Assembly: GCA_032718475.1 (NCBI GenBank)
Contig: JAUCBJ010001356.1
Span: forward strand, 1-64,000
Direction: 5' to 3'
Source: Nemertoderma westbladi
Taxonomy: Eukaryota; Xenacoelomorpha; Nemertodermatida; Nemertodermatidae
DNA length: 64,000 nt
The notes beneath the pieces are model-generated. The model was not told the origin of the DNA. It did not search any database and saw only the letters and a list, made by a program, of their open reading frames with translations. Below are positions 12,601 to 27,600 of this stretch, piece by piece. Made by a program: the position numbers and the translations under genes. The first letter of the stretch is position 1; each line of letters starts with the position of its first letter.

Positions 12601-15600
12601 TGGACTGTCGAAGAATTTAATAAAAGGTCGGTTAGATATGAGCTTTGGTCGTTCTGATGTACTGTATACTGTATATGTAATTATATTAATACATATATTT
12701 ATTGGACGTGTGTTCCAACCTACCTATCGTTATTGGACGTGTGTTCCCACCTACCTATCGTTATTGGACGTGTGTTCCCACCTACCTATCGTTATTGGAC
12801 GTGTGTTCCCACCTACCTATCGTTATTGGACGTGTGTTCCCACCTACCTATCGTTATTGGACGTGTGTTCCCTGAGGTTGGTGAGGAGGACAGCCATGTT
12901 GAACCCGATATCTCTGGCCGGCTCGTGGAATCTCTCCACGAATTCGAAGTAATCTATCTTCCCATCCTGATTAGTATCGGCGCACTTCAGAATGTAATCG
13001 ATTTCCTCGCTAAACAAAACAAGATATTACAACGTTAGACGGTGTCTTAGGTTACTTACTCAGTGTCTTAGACTGTATCTTAGGTTACTTACTCAGTGTC
13101 TTAGGTTACTTACACAGTGTCTTAGACGGTATCTTATATTACTTACTCAGTGTCTTAGAATGTGTCATAGGTTACTTACTCAGTGTCTTAGACGGTGTCT
13201 TAGGTTACTTACTCAGTGTCTTAGACGGTGTCTTAGGTTAATTACTCAGTGTCTTAGACTGTATCTTCGGTTACTTACTCAGTGTCTTAGACGGTATCTT
13301 ATATTACTTACTCAGTGTCTTAGACGGTGTCTTGGGTTACTTACTCAGTTGGTCTGAGACGGTGTCTTAGGTTACTTACTCAGTGTCTTAGACGGTGTCT
13401 TAGGTTACTTACACAGTGTCTTAGACGGTATCTTATATTACTTACTCAGTGTCTTAGAATGTGTCTTAGGTTACTTACTCAGTGTCTTAGACGGTGTCTT
13501 AGGTTACTTACTCAGTGTCTTAGACGGTGTCTTAGGTTAATTACTCAGTGTCTTAGACTGTATCTTAGGTTACTTACTCAGTGTCTTAGACGGTATCTTA
13601 TATTACTTACTTAGTGTCTTAGACGGTGTCTTAGGTTACTTACTCAGTGTCATAGACGGTATCTTATATTACTTACTCAGTGTCTTAGACGGTGTCTTAG
13701 GTTTTATACTCAGTGTCTTAGACTGTGTCTTAGGTTACTTACCCAGTGTCTTAGACTGTATCTTAGGTTACTTACTCAGTGTCTTAGACTGTGTCTTAGG
13801 TTACTTACTCAGTGTCTTAGACTGTATCTTAGGTTACTTACTCAGTGTCTTAGACGGTATCTTATATTACTTACTCAGTGTCTTAGACGGTGTCTTAGGT
13901 TTTATACTCAGTGTCTTAGACTGTGTCTTAGGTTACTTACCCAGTGTCTTAGACTGTATCTTAGGTTACTTACTCAGTGTCTTAGACGGTATCTTATATT
14001 ACTTACTCAGTGTCTTAGACGGTGTCTTAGGATACTTACTCAGTGTCTTAGACTGTGTCTTAGGTTACTTACTCAGTGTCTTAGACGGTATCTTATATTA
14101 CTTACTCAGTGTCTTATACGGTGTCTTAGGTTACTTACTCAGTGTCTTAGACGGGGTTTAGGTTACTTACTCAGTGTCTTAGACGGTATCTTATATTACT
14201 TACTCAGTGTCTTAGACGGTGTCTTAGGATACTTACTCAGTGTCTTAGACTGTATCTTAGGTTACTTACTCAGTGTCTTAGACGGTATCTTATATTACTT
14301 ACTCAGTGTCTTATACGGTGTCTTAGGTTACTTACTCAGTGTCTTAGACTGTGTCTTAGGTTACTTACTCAGTGTCTTAGACGGTATCTTATATTACTTA
14401 CTCAGTGTCTTAGACGGTGTCTTAGGATACTTACTCAGTGTCTTAGACTGTGTCTTAGGTTACTTACTCAGTGTCTTAGACGGTATCTTATATTACTTAC
14501 TCAGTGTCTTAGACGGTGTCTTAGGATACTTACTCAGTGTCTTAGACGGTATCTTATATTACTTACTTAGTGTCTTAGACGGTGTCTTAGGTTACTTACT
14601 CAGTGTCTTAGACGGTATCTTATATTACTTACTCAGTGTCTTAGACGGTGTCTTAGGTTTTATACTCAGTGTCTTAGACTGTGTCTTAGGTTACTTACCC
14701 AGTGTCTTAGACTGTATCTTAGGTTACTTACTCAGTGTCTTAGACGGTATCTTATATTACTTACTCAGTGTCTTAGACGGTATCTTAGGATACTTACTCA
14801 GTGTCTTAGACTGTGTCTTAGGTTACTTACTCAGTGTCTTAGACGGTATCTTATATTACTTACTCAGTGTCTTAGACGGTGTCTTAGGATACTTACTCAG
14901 TGTCTTAGACTGTATCTTAGGTTACTTACTCAGTGTATGCCTTTTCCTTCTCCATAACCCATTTGAATTCCGCAGGGGTAATGACTCCATCGTGATTTAG
15001 ATCAAACTCTGAAAAAGCCTGCGATGACGTCACGTTCTTGAGTTTGAGAAACATGGTAAAGAAATGCAGGATCAACTCCATATTCTGTGATGACTCATAC
15101 AATGTGTCCAACATCTGACGACCAATGGAGCCGTTAAGGATGTTACCTGTAATTATTGTTTGGTAGTCATTGTCAGTGTGAGAGTTACGTAAAATGATGT
15201 TTCCTTTATAAATGTATTTGCCCATATTTTCAGCTACACAACAAAAATGGGCATTTTTTCATGTAAAACTTATATACCTTGAATATAACGATTTAGCGAA
15301 AAAATATTCGTGTTTATATTATCCTATTTATAATCTTTTATATCTATTAATTATGTCTGTTTTACCTTCCAGGAGACTGAGAAGCATTGTAACCATTTCG
15401 TTCTGCAATTCCATTACTTCCCGCAAGAGTTCCAACTGGCTAACATCGTGGGAAAGTTTTGTCTCCAGGTGGGCAAATACGTGTAAGAATCCAGAAACCT
15501 AAGACAAATAGAGGGCAAATACGTGTAAGAATCCAGAAACCTAAGGCAAATAGAGGGCAGATACGTGTAGGAATCCCGAGACATAAGGCAAAAAGAAGGC

Positions 15601-18600
15601 AAATACGTGTAGAAATTCTGAAACCGAAGGCAAATAGAGGGCAAATACGTGTAGGAATCCCGAAACATAAGGCAATTAGAGGACAAATACGTGTAGGAAT
15701 CCCGAATCCTAAGGCAAATAGAGGGCAAATATGTGTAGGAATCCCGAAACCTAAGGCACATAGAGGGAAAATACGTGTAGGAATCCCGAAACCTAAGGCA
15801 AATAGAGGGCAAATATGTGTAGGAATCCCGAAACCTAAGGCAAATAGAGGGCAAATATGTGTAGGAATCCCGAAACCTAAGGCACATAGAGGGAAAATAC
15901 GTGTAGGAATCCCGAAACCTAAGGCAAATAGAGGGCATATACGTGTAAGAATCCCGAAACCTAAGGCAAATAGAGGGCAAATACGTGTAGGAATCCCGAA
16001 ACCTAAGGCAAATAGAGGGCAAATACGTGTAGGAATCCCGAAACCTAAGGCAAATAGAGGGCAAATATGTGTAGGAATCTCGAAACCTAAGGCAAATAGA
16101 GGGCAAACACGTGTAGGAATCCCGAAACCTAAGGCAAATAGAGGGCAAATATGTGTAGGAATCCCGACACCTAAGGCAAATAGAGGGCAAATACGTGTAG
16201 AAATCCCGAAACCTAAGGCAAATAGAGGGCAAATACGTGTAAGAATCCAGAAACCTAAGGCAAATAGAGGGCAAATACGTGTAGGAATCCCGAGACATAA
16301 CGCAAAAAGAAGGCAAATACGTGTAGAAATTCTGAAACCTAAGGCAAATAGAGGGCAAATACGTGTAGGAATCCCGAGACATAAGGCAAATAGAGGGCAA
16401 ATACGTGTAGGAATCCCGAAACCTAAGGCAAATAGAGGGCAAATACGTGTAGGAATCCCGAGGCCTAAGGCAAATAGAGGGCGAATACGTGTAAGAATCC
16501 CGACACCTAAGGCAAATAGAGGGCAAATACGTGTAGGAATCCCGAGGCCTAACGCAAATAGAGGGCAAATACGTGAAGGGTCCCCAGACCTAAGGCAAAT
16601 ACCGAAAATCTATAATTGGGTAAATTACCAATTACGAATATTATCTGGATTGGGTTAGAACTACGATGGACTGAGGTTGTTGATACCGATGTAACAAAAG
16701 TCTCCGCGGATTCCATATTCGATCTAAATTGATACGATATATATAATTAATTGATTCATTTATTGGTTTAGCTACATTATCTGGAATCACGAACCACGGC
16801 TAACAAAGCATCAACCGAGCTTAATAAATACAACATTTACACCATTAATACGAAAATCAGTAAGTAAGTACATAATAATTTCTTACCGCATCCCACAGAC
16901 GACTTCCAGCTAAGGCTATCTGGTTACCCAAACAAGGCCCTTGGATATATTCAGTAAGAGACGCAAACACTTGTTTGCCAATTGCGATCACTTTGATAAA
17001 CGCCTGTCTACCCTGAAAAAAAACAATACAGTAACTTATAAAGACTGGCATAATGAGCTAATTAATAGTAATATTATCCATATAATTTTAATACTCTGAT
17101 ATTCTTCATGTTATTCTAAATTTCAGATTAAAAATAAAGTTAAAGTAAAGTTGTCTTCGGCCGTTAGGCCAGGGATTACGCACTAAGTCTTACGATTTAT
17201 AACAGACAGACAGGAACCTCACGAGAACCTGACAAACGTTCTGGAGATATAATTTTATTTAATGAATCGCGGATGGAAGTGACATAAAAGCACAGGTACT
17301 GTATAAAATTAATTAAAATAAATAAGTAGAATTTACGATAATTACATATATAAATTAAAATATACTAGTTTAAAAAATTAGATAAAAAGGAAGCAACTCT
17401 TATTCCTTATTCTCGGCCCATGGAGAGATCTGATCTGGAGTTATAAGAATAACACAAGAAGACAAAGAAATAAATTTATATATGTAAAGGATATAAATAT
17501 ATAATTAATAATTAATAATGTTGGTGGTAAGTAATAAGTGGACATGATGACTATATTTAAAAAATAAAATTAATAATTTACAAACATAATTGGATGTTTT
17601 GAGAGTCACATAAACTTACTTTGGCGTCGACTACATCACGACTGGAGTAGTGCCAGTAGAAATCGCTGACGGACTCCTGGAGTCTCAGAAGATAATCAAC
17701 CGTCGCGTTGACCAGATTAACCGAGGTTGTGTTCATCTCCTGGGCCCGCAGGTAGTTCTGCCAGTCTGCGTTGTGGCCCTCGCACAGCAGTTGTAGGAAC
17801 CGCAGAATCGAGATGGTAAATTCCGAGTCGTGAAGGACAGTGCCGCCGGACCCGTTATCCGTAGAAGTCATACCTAACCCTAATCCAATACAAAAGATTT
17901 AGTGTAGCTTACAGTAGATGGAGTAGAACATTTCAGTTTTTAATTTAAATTTCATAAGGTAAACACTTTTCCTAGTTTATAGATCTAAATTTAAAATAAT
18001 AAATATTGTGTCGACAAATAATCTCGTAAACAACATTATTTAACGAAAATCATATTGAAACAGTAAGAAGACCCGTGCTCCACAGGAAAGCCATAAGTCG
18101 TAAGTTACAAAAGATAAATTATGTCCCATGTTCTATCTTTTCACTTCGACTAATGGCATGATGGCCCTACTACTGTAGAGGCCTGTGATTGGTTACTTTA
18201 GGTATAAATGTGTATTAAATGTGAGACTACTATAATATTCGCGTTATTAATATCCCAGTAGTGGGCACGGCCTTAACGTAGGCTGAAAGACGCCCGATTA
18301 CCAAAATGCAAGTAAATATAGTAGACTGCAGTTATTACAATCTTCTCACAAACCATTTTATAGGATTGTTTGGGACTAACCTTCAGCTTTATTACACCGC
18401 TCGAACGCATCCAAGTTCAACACACTGCAGGACTTTAGCAAGCCGACGATAGAAGTAAAAAATTCAACGTCCTTCGTTTCCTGCAGATACGCCAACATTG
18501 CCTAAACAAAATCATTAAAATGTGATGCGATAAAATCTAAAACTACAGTTAATAGTTGTTGCGATCTTCCAATTTCGTAAATCGATCAAAATATTGAATA

Positions 18601-21600
18601 ATTATTTTGTGCACGGTGTGTGTAAAGTAAGTAAATAAAGTAATATGTAGACTTTATCGGATTCCAGTTCAATTAAGTTACTTTACTAGAAGCGACGATG
18701 GTAAAGGGTACCGGTACTACTAAACTATAATTAGAGTGACATCTTTGCATGACGTCATTTGTGTTGCTGTTCTCACCATAGATAATCATGTATATTTGTT
18801 GATCTGTATGTCTGACTGTATGTCTGTGTGGTATGTATATTTGTCTGTCTTACCAAACCTCAGATACCCAACAACATAAACTCAAACCTAAAACACTCGG
18901 TACACAAAACTTATCGTAATTTCACTCACATGTTGGACAACTACATTCCCGCCACACAGTATGGATATACCGAGCTGGAAACTCTCCTCTACCATAGAGC
19001 TGCACTCCCCTCGACAAGCGCTCAACACCATCAGTGTCATCTGCGCCACCCCTCTCTCGGATAGACGGCCCTGTTCCCCTAACAGCTTCTGTTTCTCAAC
19101 CTCTTGTTCCTGATTGGAGGGAATTCAAATGAAATCAAAATTAAAATAAAATACAACGGTACCACCTCTCCCATCATTAAAGAAATATACATTTTAAAAT
19201 AAACAAACATTTAATAAAACTGTAAATAGCTTCCAATTGTTTATTTTACCTCAAATGTTTTCTCTGCTCCATCGTCATCTTCTTCCGCTGAACAACTTTT
19301 AGCCATAATCTTAGTAAAGTTGCAATAGAGAAAGTCGTCACTCATGTCCCTGAAAAAAATGTGTAAAAATAAACTCAATTGAGAAATCTATTACGATAAC
19401 GTTAACAAAAAGCAACTAATCGAACAAGTAAATTATAGGAAGGGATCTAGGGGTCTTAACCTCGAATGATAAGTTTATTTTTCCGAAAATAACTTATCTT
19501 TTATTGGCGCAATTGTAGGACTAATCCCATCACATGCGTACTTTTTAACTGGGTAGAGTACAAATTTAGGAATCGCGTAATTTTTCTTGAAATTAATATC
19601 TCAAATCATAATCTTGTCAACACATTGTTACTATCAATAATCAAAAGGCTAATATGGCAGGGGCAAATAAAATGGCAGCTGGCTTTGAAAATAATACTCC
19701 ATATCTCAAGAACCTGTGGCCTAGTGGGCTTCCATCTCGAGGTCCCAGGTTCGAATCCGACACCACGCTGATGAGACCCAGTAAGGTCGAAACGCGTACG
19801 TGGTTTGGAGAGATATGTGATATTAATTTCAAGAAAAAATTACGCGATTCCTAAATTTGTACAATACCCGGTTAAAAAGTACGCGGGATTAGTCCTACAA
19901 TTGCGCCAATAAAAGATGAGTTATTTTCGGTAAAATAAACTTATCATTCGAGGTTAAGACCCCTAGATCCCTTCCTATAATAATAAATGTATAATAACAA
20001 ATACCTCGAAAAATACAGCTTTCCAACACATTGTTACTATCAAAGTAAATTATGAGATATACAGTAATGGTTCCGATGGCCCTAGTGTGTATAAAGTTGG
20101 TCCTCAAAGGTCGAAGAACGAGAGTTCGAGCCCGACCGCAGCCTAGTTTCCGCAATAAAAGGGCCGGATAGTAAGATTATTCACTATTGGGAGTTAGATT
20201 GGCGCCCTCTCTCTAGCCTTATAGGTAACTGCCAAGAGAGAGTATCCTTCAGTTTATCTCCGGTGTTTCGTGTTTTACTTTCACCATAACTGTAATTTAC
20301 TATTTACTGTAATAAGAAACAAACCTATGATGTTAACATTGATCGTTAAGATAATAAACCGGTTATACGGGAATCGATTAGTTACAATCATCTAATACTC
20401 ACTTCCCTTTTAGCTGCGCCATGCGACGGAAGTACGCCACCAGCTGCTTTAACGGGTCTAACTTCTCAGCTGCGTTTTTTAATTCAGTGTCTTCTACAGA
20501 AGATGTAGAGTCATCAGCTTCGCTAACAACATCGGCCTAAGATACAAACAATAGAATAATTCAATAATATAGCCAATCTAAACAACTTTATTTTCATACC
20601 GACTTAACGACCAACTTACCACAAGGGCCTCCACTAACGACCAACTTACCACAAGGGCCTCCACTAACGACCAACTTACCACAAGGGCCTCCACTAACGA
20701 CCAACTTACCACAAGGGCCTCCACTAACGACCAACTTACCACAAGGGCCTCCACTAACGACCAACTTACCACAAGGGCCTCCACTAACGACCAACTTACC
20801 ACAAGTGCCTCCACTAACGACCAACTTACCACAAGTGCCTCCACTAACGGCCAACTTATCACAACATCTTCCACTAACGACCAACTTACGACAAGGGCCT
20901 CCACTAACGACCAACTTACCACAAGGGCATCCACTAACGACCAACTTACCACAAGTGCCTCCACTAACGACCAACTTACCACAAGGGCCTCCACTAACGA
21001 CCAACTTACCACAAGGGCCTCCACTAACGACCAACTTAAAACAAGGGCCTCCACTAACGACCAACTTACCACAAGGGCCTCCACTAACGACCAACTTACC
21101 ACAAGGGCCTCCACTAACGACCAACTTACCACAAGGGCCTCCAATAACGACCAACTTACCACAAGGGCCTCCAATAACGACCAACTTACCACAAGGGCCT
21201 CCACTAACGACCAACTTACCACAAGGGCCTCCACTAACGACCAACTTACCACAAGTGCCTCCACTAACGACCAACTTACCACAAGTGCCTCCACTAACGG
21301 CCAACTTATCACAACATCTTCCACTAACGACCAACTTACCACAAGGGCCTCCACTAACGACCAACTTACCACAAGGGCCTCCACTAACGACCAAATTACC
21401 ACAAGGGCCTCCACTAACGACCAACTTACCACAAGTGCCTCCACTAACGACCAACTTACCACAAGTGCCTCCACTAACGGCCAACTTATCACAACATCTT
21501 CCACTAACGACCAACTTACCACAAGGGCCTCCACTAACGACCAACTTACCACAAGGGCCTCCACTAACGACCAACTTACCACAAGGGCCTCCACTAACGA

Positions 21601-24600
21601 CCAACTTAAAACAAGGGCCTCCACTAACGACCAACTTACCACAAGGGCCTCCACTAACGACCAACTTACCACAAGGGCCTCCACTAACGACCAACTTACC
21701 ACAAGGGCCTCCACTAACGACCAACTTACCACAAGGGCCTCCACTAACGACCAACTTACCACAAGGGCCTCCACTAACGACCAACTTACCACAAGGGCCT
21801 CCACTAACGACCAACTTACCACAAGGGCCTCCACTAACGACCAACTTACCACAAGGGCCTCCACTAACGACCAACTTACCACAAGGGCCTCCACTAACGA
21901 CCAACTTACCACAAGGGCCTCCACTAACGACCAACTTACCACAAGGGCCTCCACTAACGACCAACTTACCACAAGGGCCTCCACTAACGACCAACTTACC
22001 ACAAGGGCCTCCACTAACGACCAACTTACCACAAAGGCCTCCACTAACGACCAACTTACCACAAGGGCCTCCACTAACGACCAACTTACCACAAGGGCCT
22101 CCACTAACGACCAACGTACCACAAGTGCCTCCACTACCGACCAACTCACCACAAGGGCCTCCACTAACGACCAACTTACCACAAGGGCCTCCACTAACGA
22201 CCAACTTACCACAAGGGCCTCCACTAACGACCAACTTAAAACAAGGGCCTCCACTAACGACCAACTTACCACAAGGGCCTCCACTAACGACCAACTTACC
22301 ACAAGGGCCTCCACTAACGACCAACTTACCACAAGGGCCTCCACTAACGACCAACTTACCACAAGGGCCTCCACTAACGACCAACTTACCACAAGGGCCT
22401 CCACTAACGACCAACTTACCACAAGGGCCTCCACTAACGACCAACTTACCACAAGGGCCTCCACTAACGACCAACTTACCACAAGGGCCTCCACTAACGA
22501 CCAACTTACCACAAGGGCCTCCACTAACGACCAACTTACCACAAGGGCCTCCACTAACGACCAACTTACCACAAGGGCCTCCACTAACGACCAACTTACC
22601 ACAAGGGCCTCCACTAACGACCAACTTACCACAAGTGCCTCCACTAACGACCAACTTACCACAAGGGCCTCCACTAACGACCAACTTACCACAAGGGCCT
22701 CCACTAACGACCAACTTACCACAAGGGCCTCCACTAACGACCAACTTACCACAAGGGCCTCCACTAACGACCAACTTACCACAAGGGCCTCCACTAACGA
22801 CCAACTTACCACAAGGGCCTCCACTAACGACCAACTTACCACAAGGGCCTCCACTAACGACCAACTTACCACAAGGGCCTCCACTAACGACCAACTTACC
22901 ACAAGGGCCTCCACTAACGACCAACTTACCACAAGGGCCTCCACTAACGACCAACTTACCACAAGGGCCTCCACTAACGACCAACTTACCACAAGGGCCT
23001 CCACTAACGACCAACTTACCACAAGGGCCTCCACTAACGACCAACTTACCACAAGGGCCTCCACTAACGACCAACTTACCACAAGGGCCTCCACTAACGA
23101 CCAACTTACCACAAGGGCCTCCACTAACGACCAACTTACCACAAGGGCCTCCACTAACGACCAACTTACCACAAGGGCCTCCACTAACGACCAACTTACC
23201 ACAAGGGCCTCCACTAACGACCAACTTACCACAAGGGCCTCCACTAACGACCAACTTACCACAAGGGCCTCCACTAACGACCAACTTACCACAAGGGCCT
23301 CCACTAACGACCAACTTACCACAAGGGCCTCCACTAACGACCAACTTACCACAAGGGCCTCCACTAACGACCAACTTACCACAAGGGCCTCCACTAACGA
23401 CCAACTTACCACAAGGGCCTCCACTAACGACCAACTTACCACAAGGGCCTCCACTAACGACCAACTTACCACAAGGGCCTCCACTAACGACCAACTTACC
23501 ACAAGGGCCTCCACTAACGACCAACTTACCACAAGGGCCTCCACTAACGACCAACTTACCACAAGGGCCTCCACTAACGACCAACTTACCACAAGGGCCT
23601 CCACTAACGACCAACTTACCACAAGGGCCTCCACTAACGACCAACTTACCACAAGGGCCTCCACTAACGGCCAACTTATCACAACATCTTCCACTAACGA
23701 CCAACTTACCACAAGGGCCTCCACTAACGACCAACTTACCACAAGGGCCTCCACTAACGACCAACTTACCACAAGGGCCTCCACTAACGACCAACTTACC
23801 ACAAGGGCCTCCACTAACGACCAACTTACCACAAGGGCCTCCACTAACGACCAACTTACCACAAGGGCCTCCACTAACGACCAACTTACCACAAGGGCCT
23901 CCACTAACGACCAACTTACCACAAGGGCCTCCACTAACGACCAACTTACCACAAGGGCCTCCACTAACGACCAACTTACCACAAGGGCCTCCACTAACGA
24001 CCAACTTACCACAAGGGCCTCCACTAACGACCAACTTACCACAAGGCCTTCCACTAACGACCAACTTACCACAAGGGCCTCCACTAACGACCAACTTACC
24101 ACAAGGGCCTCCACTAACGACCAACTTACCACAAGGGCCTCCACTAACGACCAACTTACCACAAGGGCCTCCACTAACGACCAACTTACCACAAGGGCCT
24201 CCACTAACGACCAACTTACCACAAGGGCCTCCACTAACGACCAACTTACCACAAGGGCCTCCACTAACGACCAACTTACCACAAGGGCCTCCACTAACGA
24301 CCAACTTACCACAAGGGCCTCCACTAACGACCAACTTACCACAAGGGCCTCCACTAACGACCAACTTACCACAAGGGCCTCCACTAACGACCAACTTACC
24401 ACAAGGGCCTCCACTAACGACCAACTTACCACAAGGGCCTCCACTAACGACCAACTTACCACAAGGGCCTCCACTAACGACCAACTTACCACAAGGGCCT
24501 CCACTAACGACCAACTTACCACAAGGGCCTCCACTAACGACCAACTTACCACAAAGGCCTCCACTAACGACCAACTTACCACAAGGGCCTCCACTGACGA

Positions 24601-27600
24601 CCAACTTACCACAAGGGCCTCCACTAACGACCAACTTACCACAAGGGCCTCCACTAACGACCAACTTACCACAAGGGCCTCCACTAACGACCAACTTACC
24701 ACAAGGGCCTCCACTAACGACCAACTTACCACAAGGGCCTCCACTAACGACCAACTTACCACAAGGGCCTCCACTAACGACCAACTTACCACAAGGGCCT
24801 CCACTAACGACCAACTTACCACAAAGGCCTCCACTAACGACCAACTTACCACAAGGGCCTCCACTGACGACCAACTTACCACAAGGGCCTCCACTAACGA
24901 CCAACTTACCACAAGGGCCTCCACTAACGACCAACTTACCACAAGGGCCTCCACTAACGACCAACTTACCACAAGGGCCTCCACTAACGACCAACTTACC
25001 ACAAGGGCCTCCACTAACGACCAACTTACCACAAGGGCCTCCACTAACGACCAACTTACCACAAGGAACTCCACTAACGACCAACTTACCACAAGGGCCT
25101 CCACTAACGACCAACTTACCACAAGGGCCTCCACTAACGACCAACTTACCACAAGGGCCTCCACTAGCGCGGTCGGTGGCTCTTCGTGTTTAGCGATCCA
25201 TTTATCGGTGTAACATTGAATAAATAGGTTCATCGCTCTGTGTCTGGGGATGTAATAAAGGGGAGTGGAACGGAAGCATTCAACGATCGCCAACTTGCGT
25301 TGTCGGGAAACCAACTTGGATGTGAGTAGCTGAAAGGAGAAGTTATCTAAGAGCGTTAAACAACCTCACTAATAACATGTGAAACGCGGAAATCTGGACA
25401 GTCTCATTTTGGCTAATCAATAATAATATATTAATGGAAGGTAGAGTATGACCTACTATAGGATGGAGGAGTCATTTCCTCCATCGCCAGCCGACAGACA
25501 CCCACCTTGAATGACTACCAAAGCAAAGCAAATTTATTATTGCAAACAAACTAACCTGGGACAGTTTCTTGGGATGGTAGACTAAATATAATGTATGAAC
25601 AATAATAGATGTATCGCGGATATGTTTCTTAGTTTCAGGTAGACTCATACGGGTTGTGAGAGTAGTGGAGGGGGTCTGGGATCGGCTCAGAGTGAAAACA
25701 CCACCGAGAAACGAGGTCTGGGGAGTTGGACTAGTTATCTAGAAAAAACAAAATTAACAATATTATAAGTACGTCGAACAACTGCTACTAAAATAGGTTA
25801 AGGATTAAAAGAGACCATAAAAATAACGTTTTACACATGGCAACAATTTGCATAAACTTGGTCAGCTACAAACAACTTCATATTGAGCAACTTAACTTGT
25901 ACAACTTTGAACTTGACGGTTGCAACTTTTTACACCAACTTGTTTTAGGCGGAGCAATTTGATCAGCAACCAAAGTTGCTAAAAAGTTACTGAAAAAGTT
26001 GCTCAAAAATGTTCTACATGTAAACCCGGCCTCAAGGTTCGATATGAAACTGAAAGTATTTTAACACATAGGCCAATAGTCCGATTGTAGGTTATTCTAT
26101 ATGTGTACAACGTGATAGTTTGCTGGTAAATATGTCGGACCTGCGATGTTAGGCAATCGGCTTCCTTGAGATTGTGTTCCAAGAATTCGGTGACTGAATC
26201 GTGATCTGTGTTACGGAACAGCAGCTGTTTGCAGTGCTGTACCAGTTCCTGACCTCTAGGTGTAAGTAACGCCATTCGTACCGGTACCAAGCGTTTACAT
26301 GCAGCAACCAGCAGACTGTCCCCTCCGAGATCGTCTTTCTTCTTACCTGCAATTGCAATTTTATTAACAATGATTAATTATATTAATTTAATGATATTAA
26401 TTAAAATACAAAATAAACTTATATTCATTTCTTCATATACAAATTTTCTATCAAATTCTCAAGGAAAAAGTAAAAACCTGACATTCTTCACATGATGGGA
26501 GCGAATGGCCAGAATTAATCAGAAACATGGCTTGTTCTTGGGTGTTTTGGTAACAACCGTCGCCTCGCCCTCGTACAACCTTCTCCACGTTCAATCTTCG
26601 CCCGCGAGGAGCCTTCGCCCAATAAGATTTGTGTTAGTAACCATTTTAGTTACCAATTGAGATAAAGGACTAGGTTGCAGAGACGGGTTTTTATAACCAA
26701 AACAATAATTGTTCAGTGGGCGAAGGTAGCTCGTGGGCGAAGATTGCCCGCGGGCGAAGTGTCCGCCGGGCGATAGTTGCTCATTTTGAGGGCGAAGATT
26801 GGATTTGGGCGAAGCTTTCTCGAGGGCGACGTTTGCTGCGTTATTAATTTATTATTATATGTAGATTATTAACCAGATAGAGGGGGGGGGGGACTTTAGA
26901 CGCAATTAAAATGCATCCCTCTCCATATTAATACGCCTAGACGAGTTTGGCGTCCAGTTTCCCCATTTTCTCCCATTAACTCGTGCGGCATCAACTTCGG
27001 TTCGAAGTGGAACTAATTCTAATACAGTAACTATAGCGGCACTCAGCCATTTTTGGTTTAAATTGTTTACTTATTAACCAAACCTTTCGGTTTAGGAGTT
27101 GTAGTTATTTTAACATCGTTTGATTCGTCACTGTGTATCAGCAGTCTAGTTGTATCAATCCCGTTCTGTTTCACAAATATCTTCTCTTCGCGTCGGAAAT
27201 TCTAAATAAAATACAAAAGGTACCAGAATGATTACAGGTAAGGTTGCATAGTAATAGAGTAGGTAGTCCCAAATTTGCAGTGCTGAGATTGTAAATACAT
27301 TTAAACAGCAATTCGGAGCCCATCAAATTATTTTCAACATTCAATTATTTAAAAAATTATATATTATGTTCAAAGATTCCCTGAAACTCTACAATGAATT
27401 CAATTACCTGAGATTTATTCCAGAGAGTAAATATGGTAGAAACATGGGTGAATAAAGTCTCCGTAGAATCTCCTCCTTGTTTCATCCAGCTGACACGATG
27501 TTTGTCGATAAAACGGATCAGCAGCGGGTAAAAACTGTATAAATCTCGAATAGCCAAAGTCATATTCTAGAAACAATATATTACCCATTAAGTATTACGT

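Noticed and set aside
12638-13038. Plus-strand ORFs of about 100 codons
   Set aside because: Reverse complement of RyR exon 23 and its 31-bp array.
15414-16658. 380-400 codon ORFs on both strands
   Set aside because: Product of the 42-bp array; the exon frame differs from both.
20601-25149. CRISPR-like regular array
   Set aside because: No unique spacers; head-to-tail identical units in an animal intron.
20578-25314. 1400-1580 codon ORFs on both strands
   Set aside because: Unit length 30 has no stop in several frames. Only the first 60 codons of the minus-strand frame are RyR coding sequence.
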